Shown here: piece after piece, positions 37,164 through 47,383 of the stretch | Layout of the letters: each line of letters starts with the position of its first letter | How positions within the stretch are numbered: the stretch's first letter is position 1 | Assembly (NCBI RefSeq): GCF_026262505.1 | Contig: NC_067203.1 | Location: forward strand, 23,479,411 to 23,543,410 | Reading direction: 5' to 3' | Length of the DNA: 64,000 bases | Origin: Trichomonas vaginalis G3 | Taxonomy: Eukaryota; Parabasalia; Trichomonadida; Trichomonadidae | Program-made: the position numbers and the translations under genes | The notes under the pieces: generated by a model | The model's input: only the letters and a program-made list of their open reading frames with translations | Database searches by the model: none | What the model was told of the DNA's origin: nothing

Positions 37164-37844
37164 CTATTCATTTTCCTCCTCCTCTTCTTCAATAACAATA
37201 ATAATTTCTTCCTCTTCTTCGTATTCTTCTTCTTCATCAACCTGTTTTGCTGGAACACGTTTTGAAGGTAGTTTTTGTGGCGCAGAAGCTGGTTGTTGTT
37301 TAGGTGGTGCAGCAACTGCAGGTTTTTGTGGAGCAGCTACTACTGGTTTTGGAGTATTTTTAATGGTATTTTGTACAGGTTTTGGTTTTGGTTCTGGCTC
37401 TGGTTCCTCTTCTTCCTCTTCTATTATCACGATTTCGATAATTTCTTCTTCCTCCTCATAATCCTCTTCTTCATCATCTTGATTATTTTTCTGAGAAGTT
37501 GTTGGCTGAACTACTTTTGTATCGGGTTTGCTTACTACAGGAGCTTTATTTGTAGTATTTTCTTTTGGTTTTTGTAATTCTTTGGGAGGATTTTGAGGAA
37601 TTGGTTTTTGTACTGGTTTTTCTGGTTCCTCTTCTTCCTCTTCAACAACAATAATCTCGACTATTTCCTCCTCTTCCTCTTCTTCTTCCTCTTCGACGAT
37701 TATGATCTGTTTCGGTTCTTTTTTAGCTTGTGTTGATTCTTTTGGATTTTCCTCTTCTTCCTCCTCTTCTTCAACGATTATAATTATCTCTTCTTCTTCG
37801 GCATAGTCCTCTTCCTCTTCGGCAATTTTTTTCTTACTACTCAT
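37164..37844 (-). CDS. Acidic Glu/Ile repeat protein
   Basis: 226-aa low-complexity protein: five or so acidic modules in which a run of Glu is followed by a block of Ile/Val and then more Glu (EEEEIIIIVEEEEEEEE), separated by Lys/Pro/Gln linkers (KPVQKPIPQNPPKELQKP). The alternation of Glu runs with short aliphatic strands is unusual and could form amyloid-like or beta-zipper interactions, or bind basic partners such as histones or calcium. No family recognised. The frame is clean with a single ATG and stop, and the modules are diverged enough to argue for selection. Confidence 0.7.
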   Translation of the reverse strand: MSSKKKIAEEEEDYAEEEEIIIIVEEEEEEEENPKESTQAKKEPKQIIIVEEEEEEEEEEIVEIIVVEEEEEEPEKPVQKPIPQNPPKELQKPKENTTNKAPVVSKPDTKVVQPTTSQKNNQDDEEEDYEEEEEIIEIVIIEEEEEEPEPEPKPKPVQNTIKNTPKPVVAAPQKPAVAAPPKQQPASAPQKLPSKRVPAKQVDEEEEYEEEEEIIIVIEEEEEENE

Positions 37845-38329
37845 TTGTCACCTTTTGACATCTATCAATCAGAATTGATGTCATACACAAAATCTGTGGC
37901 CATTTGTACTACTCTCAAAATATTGGATTTGTGGATGTGAAATGCACCTCGGAGAAAGAATAAAGAATCTTGTTCTTGACGATAATTTCGATGAGTGATT
38001 CTTTTCTCGCTTTCCTTATTAGGAGAATATAAAGGGGGGAAAAAAAATTCATCAAAAATTATAATTAATAGGTTTGATGTATGGAATGAGCTTGTTCATA
38101 GCACTGACAGATATTGAAGATATAATTTTTGAGATTTGGATAAATTTCTGCAATTTATATATATCGAATGATTGAGAATATCTTGATGATAGATAAAGTA
38201 TAAGTTATGGTAGATTGTTGTAAGCTTGAAAATATCATCAAAGATTCACTAAACTAAAAATTTAGAGGAATACATAAAATCAGTGGGGAAAAAACTTAAT
38301 TATTTTTTATTTCTAATGAAATTCTTCTT
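37845..38329. other. AT-rich spacer
   Basis: No gene, RNA or clear repeat recognised between the acidic protein and the ankyrin gene. Confidence 0.5.
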
Positions 38330-38401
38330 CGAGAGTAAAAGAAAAATGAGAACTTCGGCAGTTTCTTTTGCTATTAAAACAGGCTGTAATATGCAGTGTG
38401 G
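38330..38401 (-). pseudogene. Decayed ankyrin repeat beyond the stop codon
   Basis: Immediately after the ankyrin gene's stop, the minus strand still resembles another repeat at DNA level (gcaaaagaaactgccgaagt matches aaagaaacagccaaagt in the last repeats), but is not open in register. The gene was probably longer, or the array recently lost its end. Confidence 0.55.
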
Positions 38402-39718
38402 TTAATACACAGTAGCACCATGTGAAATAAGAATTTTGGCTGTTTCTTTACCATTTCTCATTAGTGCCATATGAAGGGCGGTTTCTCCAAATTTATCTTT
38501 TTCATTGATATTTATACCATGTGAAATAAGAACTTTGGCTGTTTCTTTACTATTAAAACTTGCTGCAATATGAAGTGGGGTTTCTCCTTTATCATTTTTT
38601 TCATTAACATTTGCACCATGTGAAATAAGAAATTCGGTAATTTCTTCATTATTATTCCATGCTGTAAAATAAAGTGCGGTTTCTCCCATTAAACCTTTTT
38701 TATTAACATTTGCACCATGTGAAATAAGAAGTTCCACTGTTTCTTTACTATTATTCATTGCTGCATTATGAAGAGCGTTTAATCCTTTATCATTTTTTCC
38801 ATTGATATTCGCGCCATGTGAAAGGAAGTATTCCAAAATGGATGGAATATTAAACATCAATGAATAAACAAAGCATTTGTGCTTATCTTTAGTATAATCG
38901 AAGTATACTAAAAAGGATTCAAGATTATTGTAAATTCCACAGTATTCTAAATCGATCTCTATATTGTATTCATTCATCAAAAATGTAACAAAATCAATGT
39001 TGTATGAAATAATTGCATATCTCATACATTCTTCATCTGGTTCTTGATATTTCAAACATTCACTCATGATCTCTGGATTTCCTCCTAAAAATGAAAATTC
39101 TAGACATGTTTGAGTTATTTCTGAGTTAAATTTCGTTCTTAAGAACTTGAAACAATCAACTGCTCCATGGTAACAACATAATTCGAGTAATGAATATCCT
39201 TTCTTAGAATATGGATATAATTGGCTTTGAAGTGTTTGATCTTTATCAAATCCATTCCTTTCTGTGAAAGCAATGAAATTTTCTAAGTCATTATACACAA
39301 TTGCTCTGTGAATTGTATTTTCTGTATGAATGTCGAGATTTTCTGAATTGAATTGTCTGAAATAGTTTATTTTGTCTAATTTAATTCCATATTCTTTACG
39401 AAACAGGAAATTTGAGATAGGTATGAGGTTTTTGACTTCTTTGACATGATATTCATCACATAACAATTTGGCAAGAAATAAATATGACTTTGTATAGCGA
39501 TTATTATATGGAATGATATCTAAAATGTCTTTTATTACATTTGTGGGAAGAAATTTCATTGAATCAATCAATTCTGTTATAATCCTTTTACAAATTGACT
39601 TTAATTCTTCTTCTGTTTCCGTTTTCGGCTGATACAACGCAAGATATGAATCGGTATAGTTTTTGTATATACTTCGAAGTTCACTGTATTTGTTAGGATA
39701 AACGTCTGGCTTGAACAT
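38402..39718 (-). CDS. Ankyrin repeat protein with DUF3447-like region
   Basis: 438-aa protein of the ankyrin type that is greatly expanded in trichomonads. The N-terminal ~130 residues are helical and lineage-typical (MFKPDVYPNKYSELRSIYKN). Residues about 130-290 are degenerate ankyrin/DUF3447-like (HRAIVYNDLENFIAF, LLELCCYHGAVDCFKFL). About 300-438 holds four or five canonical repeats with LLISHGANVN and KGETALHxAA. Ankyrins mediate protein contacts, so the partner is unknown. The start at 39718 is chosen over an ATG 10 codons earlier because TCATTCTG, an initiator-like word, lies just upstream of it. The last repeats are almost identical in DNA, a sign of recent duplication. Confidence 0.88.
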   Translation of the reverse strand: MFKPDVYPNKYSELRSIYKNYTDSYLALYQPKTETEEELKSICKRIITELIDSMKFLPTNVIKDILDIIPYNNRYTKSYLFLAKLLCDEYHVKEVKNLIPISNFLFRKEYGIKLDKINYFRQFNSENLDIHTENTIHRAIVYNDLENFIAFTERNGFDKDQTLQSQLYPYSKKGYSLLELCCYHGAVDCFKFLRTKFNSEITQTCLEFSFLGGNPEIMSECLKYQEPDEECMRYAIISYNIDFVTFLMNEYNIEIDLEYCGIYNNLESFLVYFDYTKDKHKCFVYSLMFNIPSILEYFLSHGANINGKNDKGLNALHNAAMNNSKETVELLISHGANVNKKGLMGETALYFTAWNNNEEITEFLISHGANVNEKNDKGETPLHIAASFNSKETAKVLISHGININEKDKFGETALHMALMRNGKETAKILISHGATVY

Positions 39719-39872
39719 TATTTTAAAAATGCAGAATGAATAAAGCATGCAGTTTGGATAAGCAACTTACATATCTGATAGCATTATTGAAGCTAGAATT
39801 CTATGAAAACTTCAATAAATAAAAGTAACTAATCTATTTTATGGAATATTCGCGGTTAAATCATTTGAATAT

Positions 39873-40795
39873 CTAAGGATCTCGTTTGGAGAAATAACGG
39901 CTGGGATCTCCAAATTCCAAAATATAAGCTTCTCCAATTTCGTAAATTTTAATGTAAAATTATACCCTATTTTTTACAAGAATGTCAGATTTTAACTTTA
40001 CAAACCATGAGATTTGTAAAGTTTGAAATGTCAAAGCTCCCAATGAGTTCACCTCACATTTTCTCCATGGAGACGTGGAGAAAGTATTCAATTTTGAATT
40101 GGTGTAGAAGACAGACTAGTTCAATTTCTCCATGGAGATGGAGAAATGGAGAAGCTTTGGAGACGGGCATTGCCTTCGTTTTCACGGAAACTTCCTATGG
40201 GAAATATTTTTGGGATTTCAATGATCTACTGATCCCAAGAGATAGTTCCAATATTTATTTAGATATATTATTTAAATTTTTATTTCTTGAATATTAATCA
40301 GCATTTATGGCGAATTTATATTATATTTCATCAATAGATATTAGTCATTAACACAAAATATCATATTTCAGAATTTATATGCATTTTCAATTTAAACAAT
40401 CTTTATTTGATAATATGAATGAAACCACAATACTTTTCATCTAATATATTAATGATCTCTCCTAGATCATCGATAAAATAAATCTAAACTCAATTTCATT
40501 GATACCCAATAAAACAAGTTTAGCCTAAGGAAGTTTGCTTTCACATTTCTATATGGATTACTTTTATTTATACTAATCATGATTTTACAAAAATATTCCT
40601 ATATATAATTTGACAATTCTTAATTAAATGTTAAATACTTTCTCTATATTAAGTTTGAGCACAAAATGAGTTAAATTTAGGAATATGACTGATATTTATG
40701 TGTATATTTTGCCAATTTGAAGTTTACAATTTGTAAAGTTTCTCCATTCTGCATTTTAGAGTTGGAGAAGATTTTTCTCCATATGAGATCCTTAG
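39873..40795. mobile_element. MITE-like element, 923 bp
   Basis: Starts CTAAGGATCTCGTTTGGAGA and ends in the reverse complement of CTAAGGATCTCATATGGAGA: 11 bases perfect, about 17 of the first 20 matching. A 5-bp direct repeat AATAT flanks it (39868-39872 and 40796-40800). Inside are degenerate repeats around ctccatggag (40062 and 40120) and tttacaaa/tttgtaaa pairs. A 96-codon frame at 40007-40297 has no recognisable product. No transposase gene is seen, so it would be non-autonomous. Confidence 0.75.
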
Positions 40796-40800
40796 AATAT

Positions 40801-41608
40801 CAATTCCGTTTTTTATATAGCAGATACATAGTAATAAAATTGAAAAATCTTTCACCTAAAATTTACAAAAAATGATTTTTTTGCAAAAATCAGAAAATTT
40901 TTAATCATATTTTGCAGACAATTTCATTTTTTCGAAAATATTTAGAGAGAAAACATAATGGTCTTATTATTCGAATATGTTCTATTAAATAATTCTTTCA
41001 GAAATTGCTTTGAAATAAATCAAATTGAAAAATTTCATAGAAAAATAGGAGTTCATCAAGCAATGAAACACTATTAAATAAAAAATCCTATAAATATTAA
41101 ATAGTCATAATAATAACTGCGTATTATTGCTAATCATTCAGATTTTGAAACAATTGAATCATATAAGCTCAGCGACTAAAATATTTGATACAGTGTTGGT
41201 TGGATGATAAGTTTCACCAACATATATATATTAATTTCTAGATTCTTATTAGCAATCAATGATTTTTATGGAAAATTTTACATTTTGAAGATATATTTAA
41301 CAATATAGTAGAAGCGAATGTTTCATATCTGCCATTTTGAAATATTTTCAAAAAATTCAATATGAATCACAAATCCATTGAGCTTTTGAATTCAATTTGC
41401 TAGTTTTTTTTATTCATTATTTTCATAATTTTAAGCAATAGCATGGTATTATATGAGCATTTTATTATGTGGCCTTTCCGATAAATGAACGGTTATTGTT
41501 TTAAAGAAAAATGCTGGAACCATAGTAGCAATCAACATACGATCAAAATTTTTGCAGAGAAATTAATTGAATTACGATCAAATTATGTATTGAAATCAAA
41601 ATAAATCA
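40801..41608. other. AT-rich spacer
   Basis: Very AT-rich, with nothing I can name between the MITE-like element and the lipase gene. Confidence 0.5.
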
Positions 41609-42934
41609 ATGCTCAGTATTTTATGTGCTCTCTCTAGCTGCAACAAACCAATTGTCATTATTCCACCATTATATGGCTCAAATTTGTTCATCACATATCA
41701 GAATGTGAGCGGACTTCACTCATATTGCACAAGTAAAGTTTCTGACAAATTATTATGGGTTAACCCATCATATGCTATCCCTCCAGTTTACAACTGCCTC
41801 TTCCAGCTTTTAACCGTATATTGGGATAACGAAACCGAGAATTATATGTCCAGACCAAACACAACCATCTCAGTTCATGACTTTGGCGGCGATTCCACAG
41901 TCAAGTACATTGCCCATGGCTTAGGCGGTTGGCTCAGACTCATAGAATCCTTCAAATCCTTAATCCAGCATTTCAAACATAAGGGTTACGTTGTCAGGCG
42001 TGATATTTTCGCTGCACCTTTCGATTGGAGACTTGCCGTTGCTGGACTTGATCTCTTCTGGCCAAATCTCAAGAATCTCGTCGAACACGCTTATCGTGTA
42101 AATCGTGGTCAGAAAGTTACAATCTTCGGCTACTCCTGCGGCGGCTTCACACTTCAGCAGTTCCTTGCCGAGCACGTTGACCAGGAATGGAAGGACAAAT
42201 ACCTTGATAGAGCAATCTTTTTGGCTCCATCTTTCGGCGGCGCGGGCGCATCCCTTCCTTCCATATACACAAAGACATTCCCAATTGTTCCAATCATTAA
42301 GAACGATGATTTGGACGCAATGATCGAGTCAATGCCTGTAGTTCACCAACATTTCCCTAATTGGGAGATTTTCGGAGACAGAGAGGTCATCAGAACACCA
42401 GAGGATAATACTCTTTACGCTCGCGATGTCCCACAGTTCTTAATTGATCAGGGAAAGGTCAAAGGAGATAATATCAAGATTATGATGAAGGCTGCTAATA
42501 TTTCAAGCAAGGCACCACGCTCACCAGGTTTACCAACTTACATCATCTACAACTCCGCTGTACCAACAGATTTCAACCTCAAATTCAAGAACGGATACAA
42601 CAAAGACCCAATTGTTGAGAAAACAGGCGGTGATGGCACAGTCTTTGCTGCTGGCCCAGAATACGCTTGCAACCATTGGACAGCTCCAGTTAAATGCCTC
42701 GATCTTTACAAAGATTCAGAATTATTCGAACACCAGCCACTTGCTGCCAATCCATTCGTTCACGATATCATCTACCACTTACATACAACAGATAAATGGA
42801 TGCATTCCAACACTACAAGAAAGATTATCCGTGCTCCACTTGTAGAGATTACTTCTAACAACTCTTATACTATCAGAAACGATATTAGACCAAAGAAGAT
42901 CATCATGAAGAAGGTTGTATCAGAAGAAATCTAG
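41609..42934 (+). CDS. LCAT/phospholipase A2 XV-like acyltransferase
   Basis: 441-aa alpha/beta hydrolase of the lecithin:cholesterol acyltransferase family, which moves or removes a fatty acyl chain of phospholipids, usually in lysosomes or outside the cell. A short hydrophobic start (MLSILCALSS) may be a signal peptide. Family marks: PIVIIPPLYGSNL near 14-26, WVNP (50-53), nucleophile elbow GYSCGG with Ser176, catalytic Asp342 in GGDGTV, and His385 in NPFVHDIIYHL; several Cys and sequons support secretion. The triad is complete, so the enzyme is probably active. In a parasite living on host lipid it may act in membrane scavenging or lysis; that is inference. Confidence 0.9.
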   Translation: MLSILCALSSCNKPIVIIPPLYGSNLFITYQNVSGLHSYCTSKVSDKLLWVNPSYAIPPVYNCLFQLLTVYWDNETENYMSRPNTTISVHDFGGDSTVKYIAHGLGGWLRLIESFKSLIQHFKHKGYVVRRDIFAAPFDWRLAVAGLDLFWPNLKNLVEHAYRVNRGQKVTIFGYSCGGFTLQQFLAEHVDQEWKDKYLDRAIFLAPSFGGAGASLPSIYTKTFPIVPIIKNDDLDAMIESMPVVHQHFPNWEIFGDREVIRTPEDNTLYARDVPQFLIDQGKVKGDNIKIMMKAANISSKAPRSPGLPTYIIYNSAVPTDFNLKFKNGYNKDPIVEKTGGDGTVFAAGPEYACNHWTAPVKCLDLYKDSELFEHQPLAANPFVHDIIYHLHTTDKWMHSNTTRKIIRAPLVEITSNNSYTIRNDIRPKKIIMKKVVSEEI

Positions 42935-43828
42935 AAATAACTTAAAAGTGCTATATCTCCATGATTTTTCAGTATTTTTATTAAAGATTTCACGCGTTTT
43001 TACTTTATTTAAATGGTTTATTATCTTTATCTTTGAAATTCAACTTATAATTTTTATAATCATTATGTGAATATGATATGTAGCTCATTGGAACAATAAT
43101 GTGCCTCTACAATATCATCCAATCAATTTTATATGGCAAATTACTCGATATGCTAAAAAAATCTAACATTAAAGAATGCGTTAACAGATTAACAAATGTT
43201 AATCTTGAAAAAAGTTGGTTGTAATATATATTCTAGATCAGAGTGTTAAAAAAATTCTCATTATCATCATGATGTTATATTTTCACTTCAACAATCAACA
43301 AATAAGTATTACCTTGACTCAGAGATGTCACAATGTAAGCTATTCGTTGTATATCTTTACAATTCCAAATTGATTTTTTATTTGACTTATCAAAACGGTA
43401 CAAATATGTCAAACCATTTTTTTGGATTAGCATGTTAATATTATATGCCACGGGGTATATGAATCGCTCATTTGATCTGTAAAATATCATGAAATATCAA
43501 AAACCATACAGGATTAATTTAAAGAAAATACACAGTGCTTCCCATAGTATCAATGATTGCATACAATATGGTTATGGAAATGAAATTAATTCAATATTGA
43601 GAAAGATGAGTTTAGAAATGATCGAATTAACAAATTATTTATAATATATTCAAAAGTAAGGTAACAGAAATCACATAAATAAAAAATTATTTGAAAAATA
43701 AAATAATTTTGAAATTTCTTTTTTTTTACTGGGAAAAGGAAATAAATGTTTTTGATTATATAAAAGGTTTACAGAGCGATGGTCATTATTTATTTTGTTT
43801 GCATTTGAATACATATAATATGTAGTTT
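42935..43828. other. AT-rich spacer
   Basis: No supported gene. A 71-codon minus-strand frame at 43275-43490 has no known motif or initiator and is likely chance. Short homopolymer runs only. Confidence 0.5.
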
Positions 43829-44536
43829 TTATTTTGCTTTTGTAGATTCAATAAGAGCATCGAGAACTTCTTCGGCCATAATTTCCATTGTTCCACCGCG
43901 TTTCATATAAGCAACTTCTAAATTCTTGGAACCGTTCTCAACTACTTCAAGAAGAGCGCCAATTGCAAGTTTCTGAGCCTCTTCGTCAGTCATGTCATCC
44001 TTGTAATGCTTCTCAAGATACTCCATAACAGTTTGATCGTGGCGACCGATTGTGCGGGCTTTCCACTCAGCGTAAGTGCCGGAAGGAAGTGTTTCGTAGA
44101 TATGTGGTTGGCTTGTCATATCATCGAATCCACAGATTAATGTAGAAACACCATATGGACGAGCACCACCAGATTGGGTATTCTTAAGTTGAAGAGTAGC
44201 AATATAGCGGGCAATATTTTCAATGGAGATTGGATCTTCATATGTTAAACGATGGGATTGGCATTGTCTTTGACCTGATTGAATAAGCCTACGAGCGTCA
44301 GCATGGAGGCCTGCAAAGGCACACATAACATGCTTATCCAATGAGCAAATTTTGCTGAATGTATGTGGGTCTTGAAGTTTAGCTACAGCTGTCTTTTCAA
44401 CAGCGATGACTATCATGTCCTTGGAACGTGTTGCAACGACTGTAGTACCACGCTGAACGGCAGCATGTGCATGGTCAATTTGGAAAAGACGTCCATCTGG
44501 GCTGAATCTTGTGATTGATCTTGTATAATCCGACAT
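43829..44536 (-). CDS. PSMA7: 20S proteasome alpha subunit, alpha4 type
   Basis: 235-aa alpha-ring subunit of the 20S proteasome. The N-terminal alpha signature YTRSITRFSPDGRLFQIDHA is at 4-23, with GTTVVATRSKD and VEKTAVAKLQD following. AFAGLHADARRLI and QCQSHRLTYEDPISIE (near 92-107) match human PSMA7/yeast Pre6 best, along with PYGVSTLICGFD and PSGTYAEWKARTIG. Alpha subunits gate the chamber and carry no catalytic Thr. Length is normal, and the gene seems intact and highly conserved, as expected for a housekeeping gene. Confidence 0.93.
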   Translation of the reverse strand: MSDYTRSITRFSPDGRLFQIDHAHAAVQRGTTVVATRSKDMIVIAVEKTAVAKLQDPHTFSKICSLDKHVMCAFAGLHADARRLIQSGQRQCQSHRLTYEDPISIENIARYIATLQLKNTQSGGARPYGVSTLICGFDDMTSQPHIYETLPSGTYAEWKARTIGRHDQTVMEYLEKHYKDDMTDEEAQKLAIGALLEVVENGSKNLEVAYMKRGGTMEIMAEEVLDALIESTKAK

Positions 44537-44560
44537 CCTTTTTGATTGTCAATTTTCGAA

Positions 44561-44614
44561 TAAAAGTGACAGAACGCCCCCGACCAATTAAACTATTTTG
44601 TGCGTAATTGGTCG
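44561..44614 (-). promoter_or_regulatory. Proteasome gene promoter: initiator and CCAAT inverted repeat
   Basis: TAAAAGTGA at 44561-44569 is TCACTTTTA (Inr) on the coding strand. Behind it, CGACCAATTA (44581-44590) and TAATTGGTCG (44605-44614) form a perfect 10-bp inverted repeat with a 14-bp spacer, each arm holding a CCAAT word. Confidence 0.6.
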
Positions 44615-45150
44615 ATTAGTTTTCGTAACTAGATCCTTATTCAGCTAGTAATTCGAAGCAAACTTGTAATATATCATTACTCTAATTTTCAAATTATCAC
44701 CGATTTATTCATTTAGTTTTCGTCATAATTACTGTTTGTTTAATATTTACATGGTAATTGTTAATCATTTTTCAGTCAATAATGACGTTTCAATGAGTTA
44801 TCAGTGAAAATCGAGATATTGCAAATATTTAGATGAAATATTTATAAAAATATATTCGAAAATAAACACACATAACATTTCCTCCGAATTTTAAAAGAAA
44901 GTTATAGATTTCTGAATGGAGGATCTAACGATAGTAAACCAGGATTTTCTCCAATATACAATAACTAACTTTTAGTAACAAAAAACGTAGATCGAATAAT
45001 ACAACGATAATGGCTTAATAATTATTGTAAAATCATCTTTCAACATCTAATTGGTTGAAAAGAGAATACCATTGTGCATTAAAAGGGTCTTTATTATAAA
45101 AATTTGTTCAATAAAAAATAAAAAATGAAAATAAATTCAAGTTATCCTAT
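44615..45150. other. AT-rich spacer
   Basis: No gene or repeat recognised downstream of the epimerase gene. Confidence 0.5.
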
Positions 45151-46194
45151 TTAGAGTTGCTTAAGTTCACCAGCTGTATATTCATAGAAACCAACCTTTC
45201 CGTCAATAGCTGCCTGAGCGATCTTAGCACCGAGATCCTTTGTTGGCTTTCCATCGCAAGTAACGAAGTAAGCGAACTTTCCGCATTCCTTCTGGAAGAT
45301 ATCCTTAAGCTGTTCGAGGCCGTTGAATTTGAGGGCATCGAATAATACAACTAATGGGAGTTCACGAGCGAAGCAAGCAGCCATGATGTTGAGAACACTA
45401 ACAATTGTCTCATCAATTTCCTTGCTTGTATCAACAGCCATGATAACACCGTACTTTGGACGTAATGCGACCATTTCGGTTTCGAAAGTATCACGGTAGA
45501 TACCGTTTCCGCAGCAAAGGTGAACCTTAAGCTGCTTCTCTTCAAAGCTTTCGAAGAGTGGGAGAGCGATATCCTTTGATGGAGCAACAACTGCGAAATC
45601 AGCGTATGGAGCGATCTGTCTTCCGATTAATGGGTTCCTTGTACGTTCTCTGAGCTTCTCAATCATTGCTTCATCAAGCATTGGATTTCCGCGATCTTTT
45701 GGTGAAATTACGTAATCATCGGCATCAATTGGCTTTGGCCAGTCAACATTGACTGTCTTATCAAGGTAGTTAAGAGAGAAATCAAGCTCTGGAGCGAAGC
45801 AGCCACCCTGAAGATATAAGATAGCTGTATCGTCTTCGGAAGCGAAGAAACCATGAGCACAGAATGGTGGAATGAACATATGGTGTGTTCTATCAATCCA
45901 ATGGCCATCCCATTGAAGGAATGTTGGTGAATCTGGTCTAAGATCAACAACAACATCAAAAGCCTTTCCTGTTGGGCATTGGACAAGCTTATGATGTGGG
46001 CTGCAATGAAGACCACGAATAACATTTTTCTGTGATCTTGAAACTGTAATCTGAGGCATTTGTGTTGCTGGTGGGGATTTTAAGCATTCAAAGCAGTCGA
46101 CTGTAATGTCAAGATCCGAAACGTGCTCGGCAAGTGTAACAACGCCTGCATCTTTAACTTTAAGAGGGGTGAATGTATATCTCTCACAGCTCAT
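45151..46194 (-). CDS. RmlC-type sugar epimerase fused to a degenerate RmlD-like domain
   Basis: 347-aa protein. The first ~185 residues are a dTDP/UDP-4-keto-6-deoxyhexose 3,5-epimerase, a cytosolic step of rhamnose synthesis: NVIRGLHCSPHHKL (57-70, with the catalytic-type His63 and Lys69), FDVVVDLRPDSPTF, IPPFCAHGFF and VNVDWP are family marks. The remainder (about 195-347) resembles a shortened Rossmann reductase of RmlD type (RPKYGVIMAVDTSKEID, ELPLVVLFD), but the glycine-rich nucleotide loop is not clear. Fused epimerase/reductases make UDP-rhamnose in plants and other eukaryotes. Trichomonad surface glycoconjugates contain rhamnose, which fits. Whether the reductase half works is doubtful. 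The start follows TCACTTTTTT, an Inr at 46206-46215. Confidence 0.85.
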   Translation of the reverse strand: MSCERYTFTPLKVKDAGVVTLAEHVSDLDITVDCFECLKSPPATQMPQITVSRSQKNVIRGLHCSPHHKLVQCPTGKAFDVVVDLRPDSPTFLQWDGHWIDRTHHMFIPPFCAHGFFASEDDTAILYLQGGCFAPELDFSLNYLDKTVNVDWPKPIDADDYVISPKDRGNPMLDEAMIEKLRERTRNPLIGRQIAPYADFAVVAPSKDIALPLFESFEEKQLKVHLCCGNGIYRDTFETEMVALRPKYGVIMAVDTSKEIDETIVSVLNIMAACFARELPLVVLFDALKFNGLEQLKDIFQKECGKFAYFVTCDGKPTKDLGAKIAQAAIDGKVGFYEYTAGELKQL

Positions 46195-46205
46195 TCTGAA
46201 AGTTT

Positions 46206-46215
46206 AAAAAAGTGA
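46206..46215 (-). promoter_or_regulatory. Trichomonad initiator of the epimerase gene
   Basis: AAAAAAGTGA on the plus strand reads TCACTTTTTT on the coding strand, about 12 bases before the start codon. Confidence 0.65.
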
Positions 46216-47036
46216 TATGAAAAGCCATAGTTCAGTCTAGTCACTTTTTTCTATTTTCCAATTTTCATTTCATACATTGCAAACGAACCCGTTAAAATCC
46301 ATACAAGATAAAATTTTAAAAACATGAACAAAAAGTCTTAAAATTATTACTAAATAAATTTTTGAAAATTAATAAGAAGCAATTGAATGTAATTCAAGTA
46401 TGTACAAACTAGGATCCTTAGTACAAACATAGAAAAGAAAGTGATGGTTCATATTTAGCTTAGCAATTGATCAATATCTAACTTTGGAAAGAAATAGTTA
46501 TAAATTTTAAGATTTCAGACTATATTATCAAATAAAGCAATTACATTATCAAATTCCTGATAAAATCAAATTATATTTTTTTTTTAATTTAAAATTGGGA
46601 TATAAATTAGTAGATTATAATAAATATTATTAATCACAGTAATGTAATATATTGTAGAAATAATTCATGTTTTTTTTTTGGATTTTTTTTCCCCGAAAAA
46701 ATATCAGATTACATTAAATATTATATTAATTTTTATATGAAAAAATAATGTTATATGCATATCAAATAATAAAAAGGCGTTTTATAACAAACTTGATTTT
46801 TGAAGAAAAATTCACAAAATTGAATAAATTCAAATAATTTTTATTCAAAAATAAACTAGTTATTTGAGTTTAATACTAATTATCTATTCAAACTACAAAG
46901 TTTGTAATTTAAAATATTTTGTGAGATCAGATTGAATTAATTCAAGGTTCTTTTCAATTAATATTAATGACCATATTACGCATTTTCGAACATTCTAAAC
47001 CAAATATATAAAAATAGGAGACGAATGTTAAATTTG
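46216..47036. other. AT-rich spacer
   Basis: Strongly AT-rich with poly-T and poly-A runs (46577-46590, 46670-46700); no gene recognised. Confidence 0.5.
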
Positions 47037-47383
47037 CTAGACATGGGGGAGTTGTCTGCAAAGTTTTAGCTCTTATCTCTAACAAAAAATTAATTTTTAA
47101 AAAAATGACCGAATACGTTTCACAGCGAGAAAAAAATAAAAGGCAAGATAGAATTTTCTAGACATAAAGAAGTTGTTTACCGAGTTTTAGCTCTTATCTC
47201 TAACAAAAAATTACTTTTTAAAAAAATGACCGAATACGTTTCACAGCGAGAAAAAAATAAAAGGCAAGATAGAATTTTCTAGACATAAAGAAGTTGTTTA
47301 CCGAGTTTTAGCTCTTATCTCTAACAAAAAATTAATTTTTAAAAAAATGACCGAATACGTTTCACAGCGAGAAAAAAATAAAA
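47037..47383 (+). repeat. Three tandem 121-bp units
   Basis: Units start ctagacat at 47037, 47158 and 47279, and contain gttttagctcttatctctaa and cgaatacgtttcacagcgag. Copies two and three are almost identical; the first differs near its start. They lie just before the DDE transposase gene and are unrelated in sequence to the Maverick 121-bp repeats. Confidence 0.9.

Noticed and set aside
37275-37577. Plus-strand 100-codon Trp/Phe-rich frame
   Set aside because: It is antisense to the acidic repeat gene; its composition is explained by the reverse complement of Glu and Pro codons.
40007-40297. 96-codon frame in the MITE-like element
   Set aside because: It lies wholly in the non-coding repeat with ctccatggag subrepeats and has no recognised domain.
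43275-43490. 71-codon minus-strand frame
   Set aside because: No initiator, known motif or neighbour support; probably chance.
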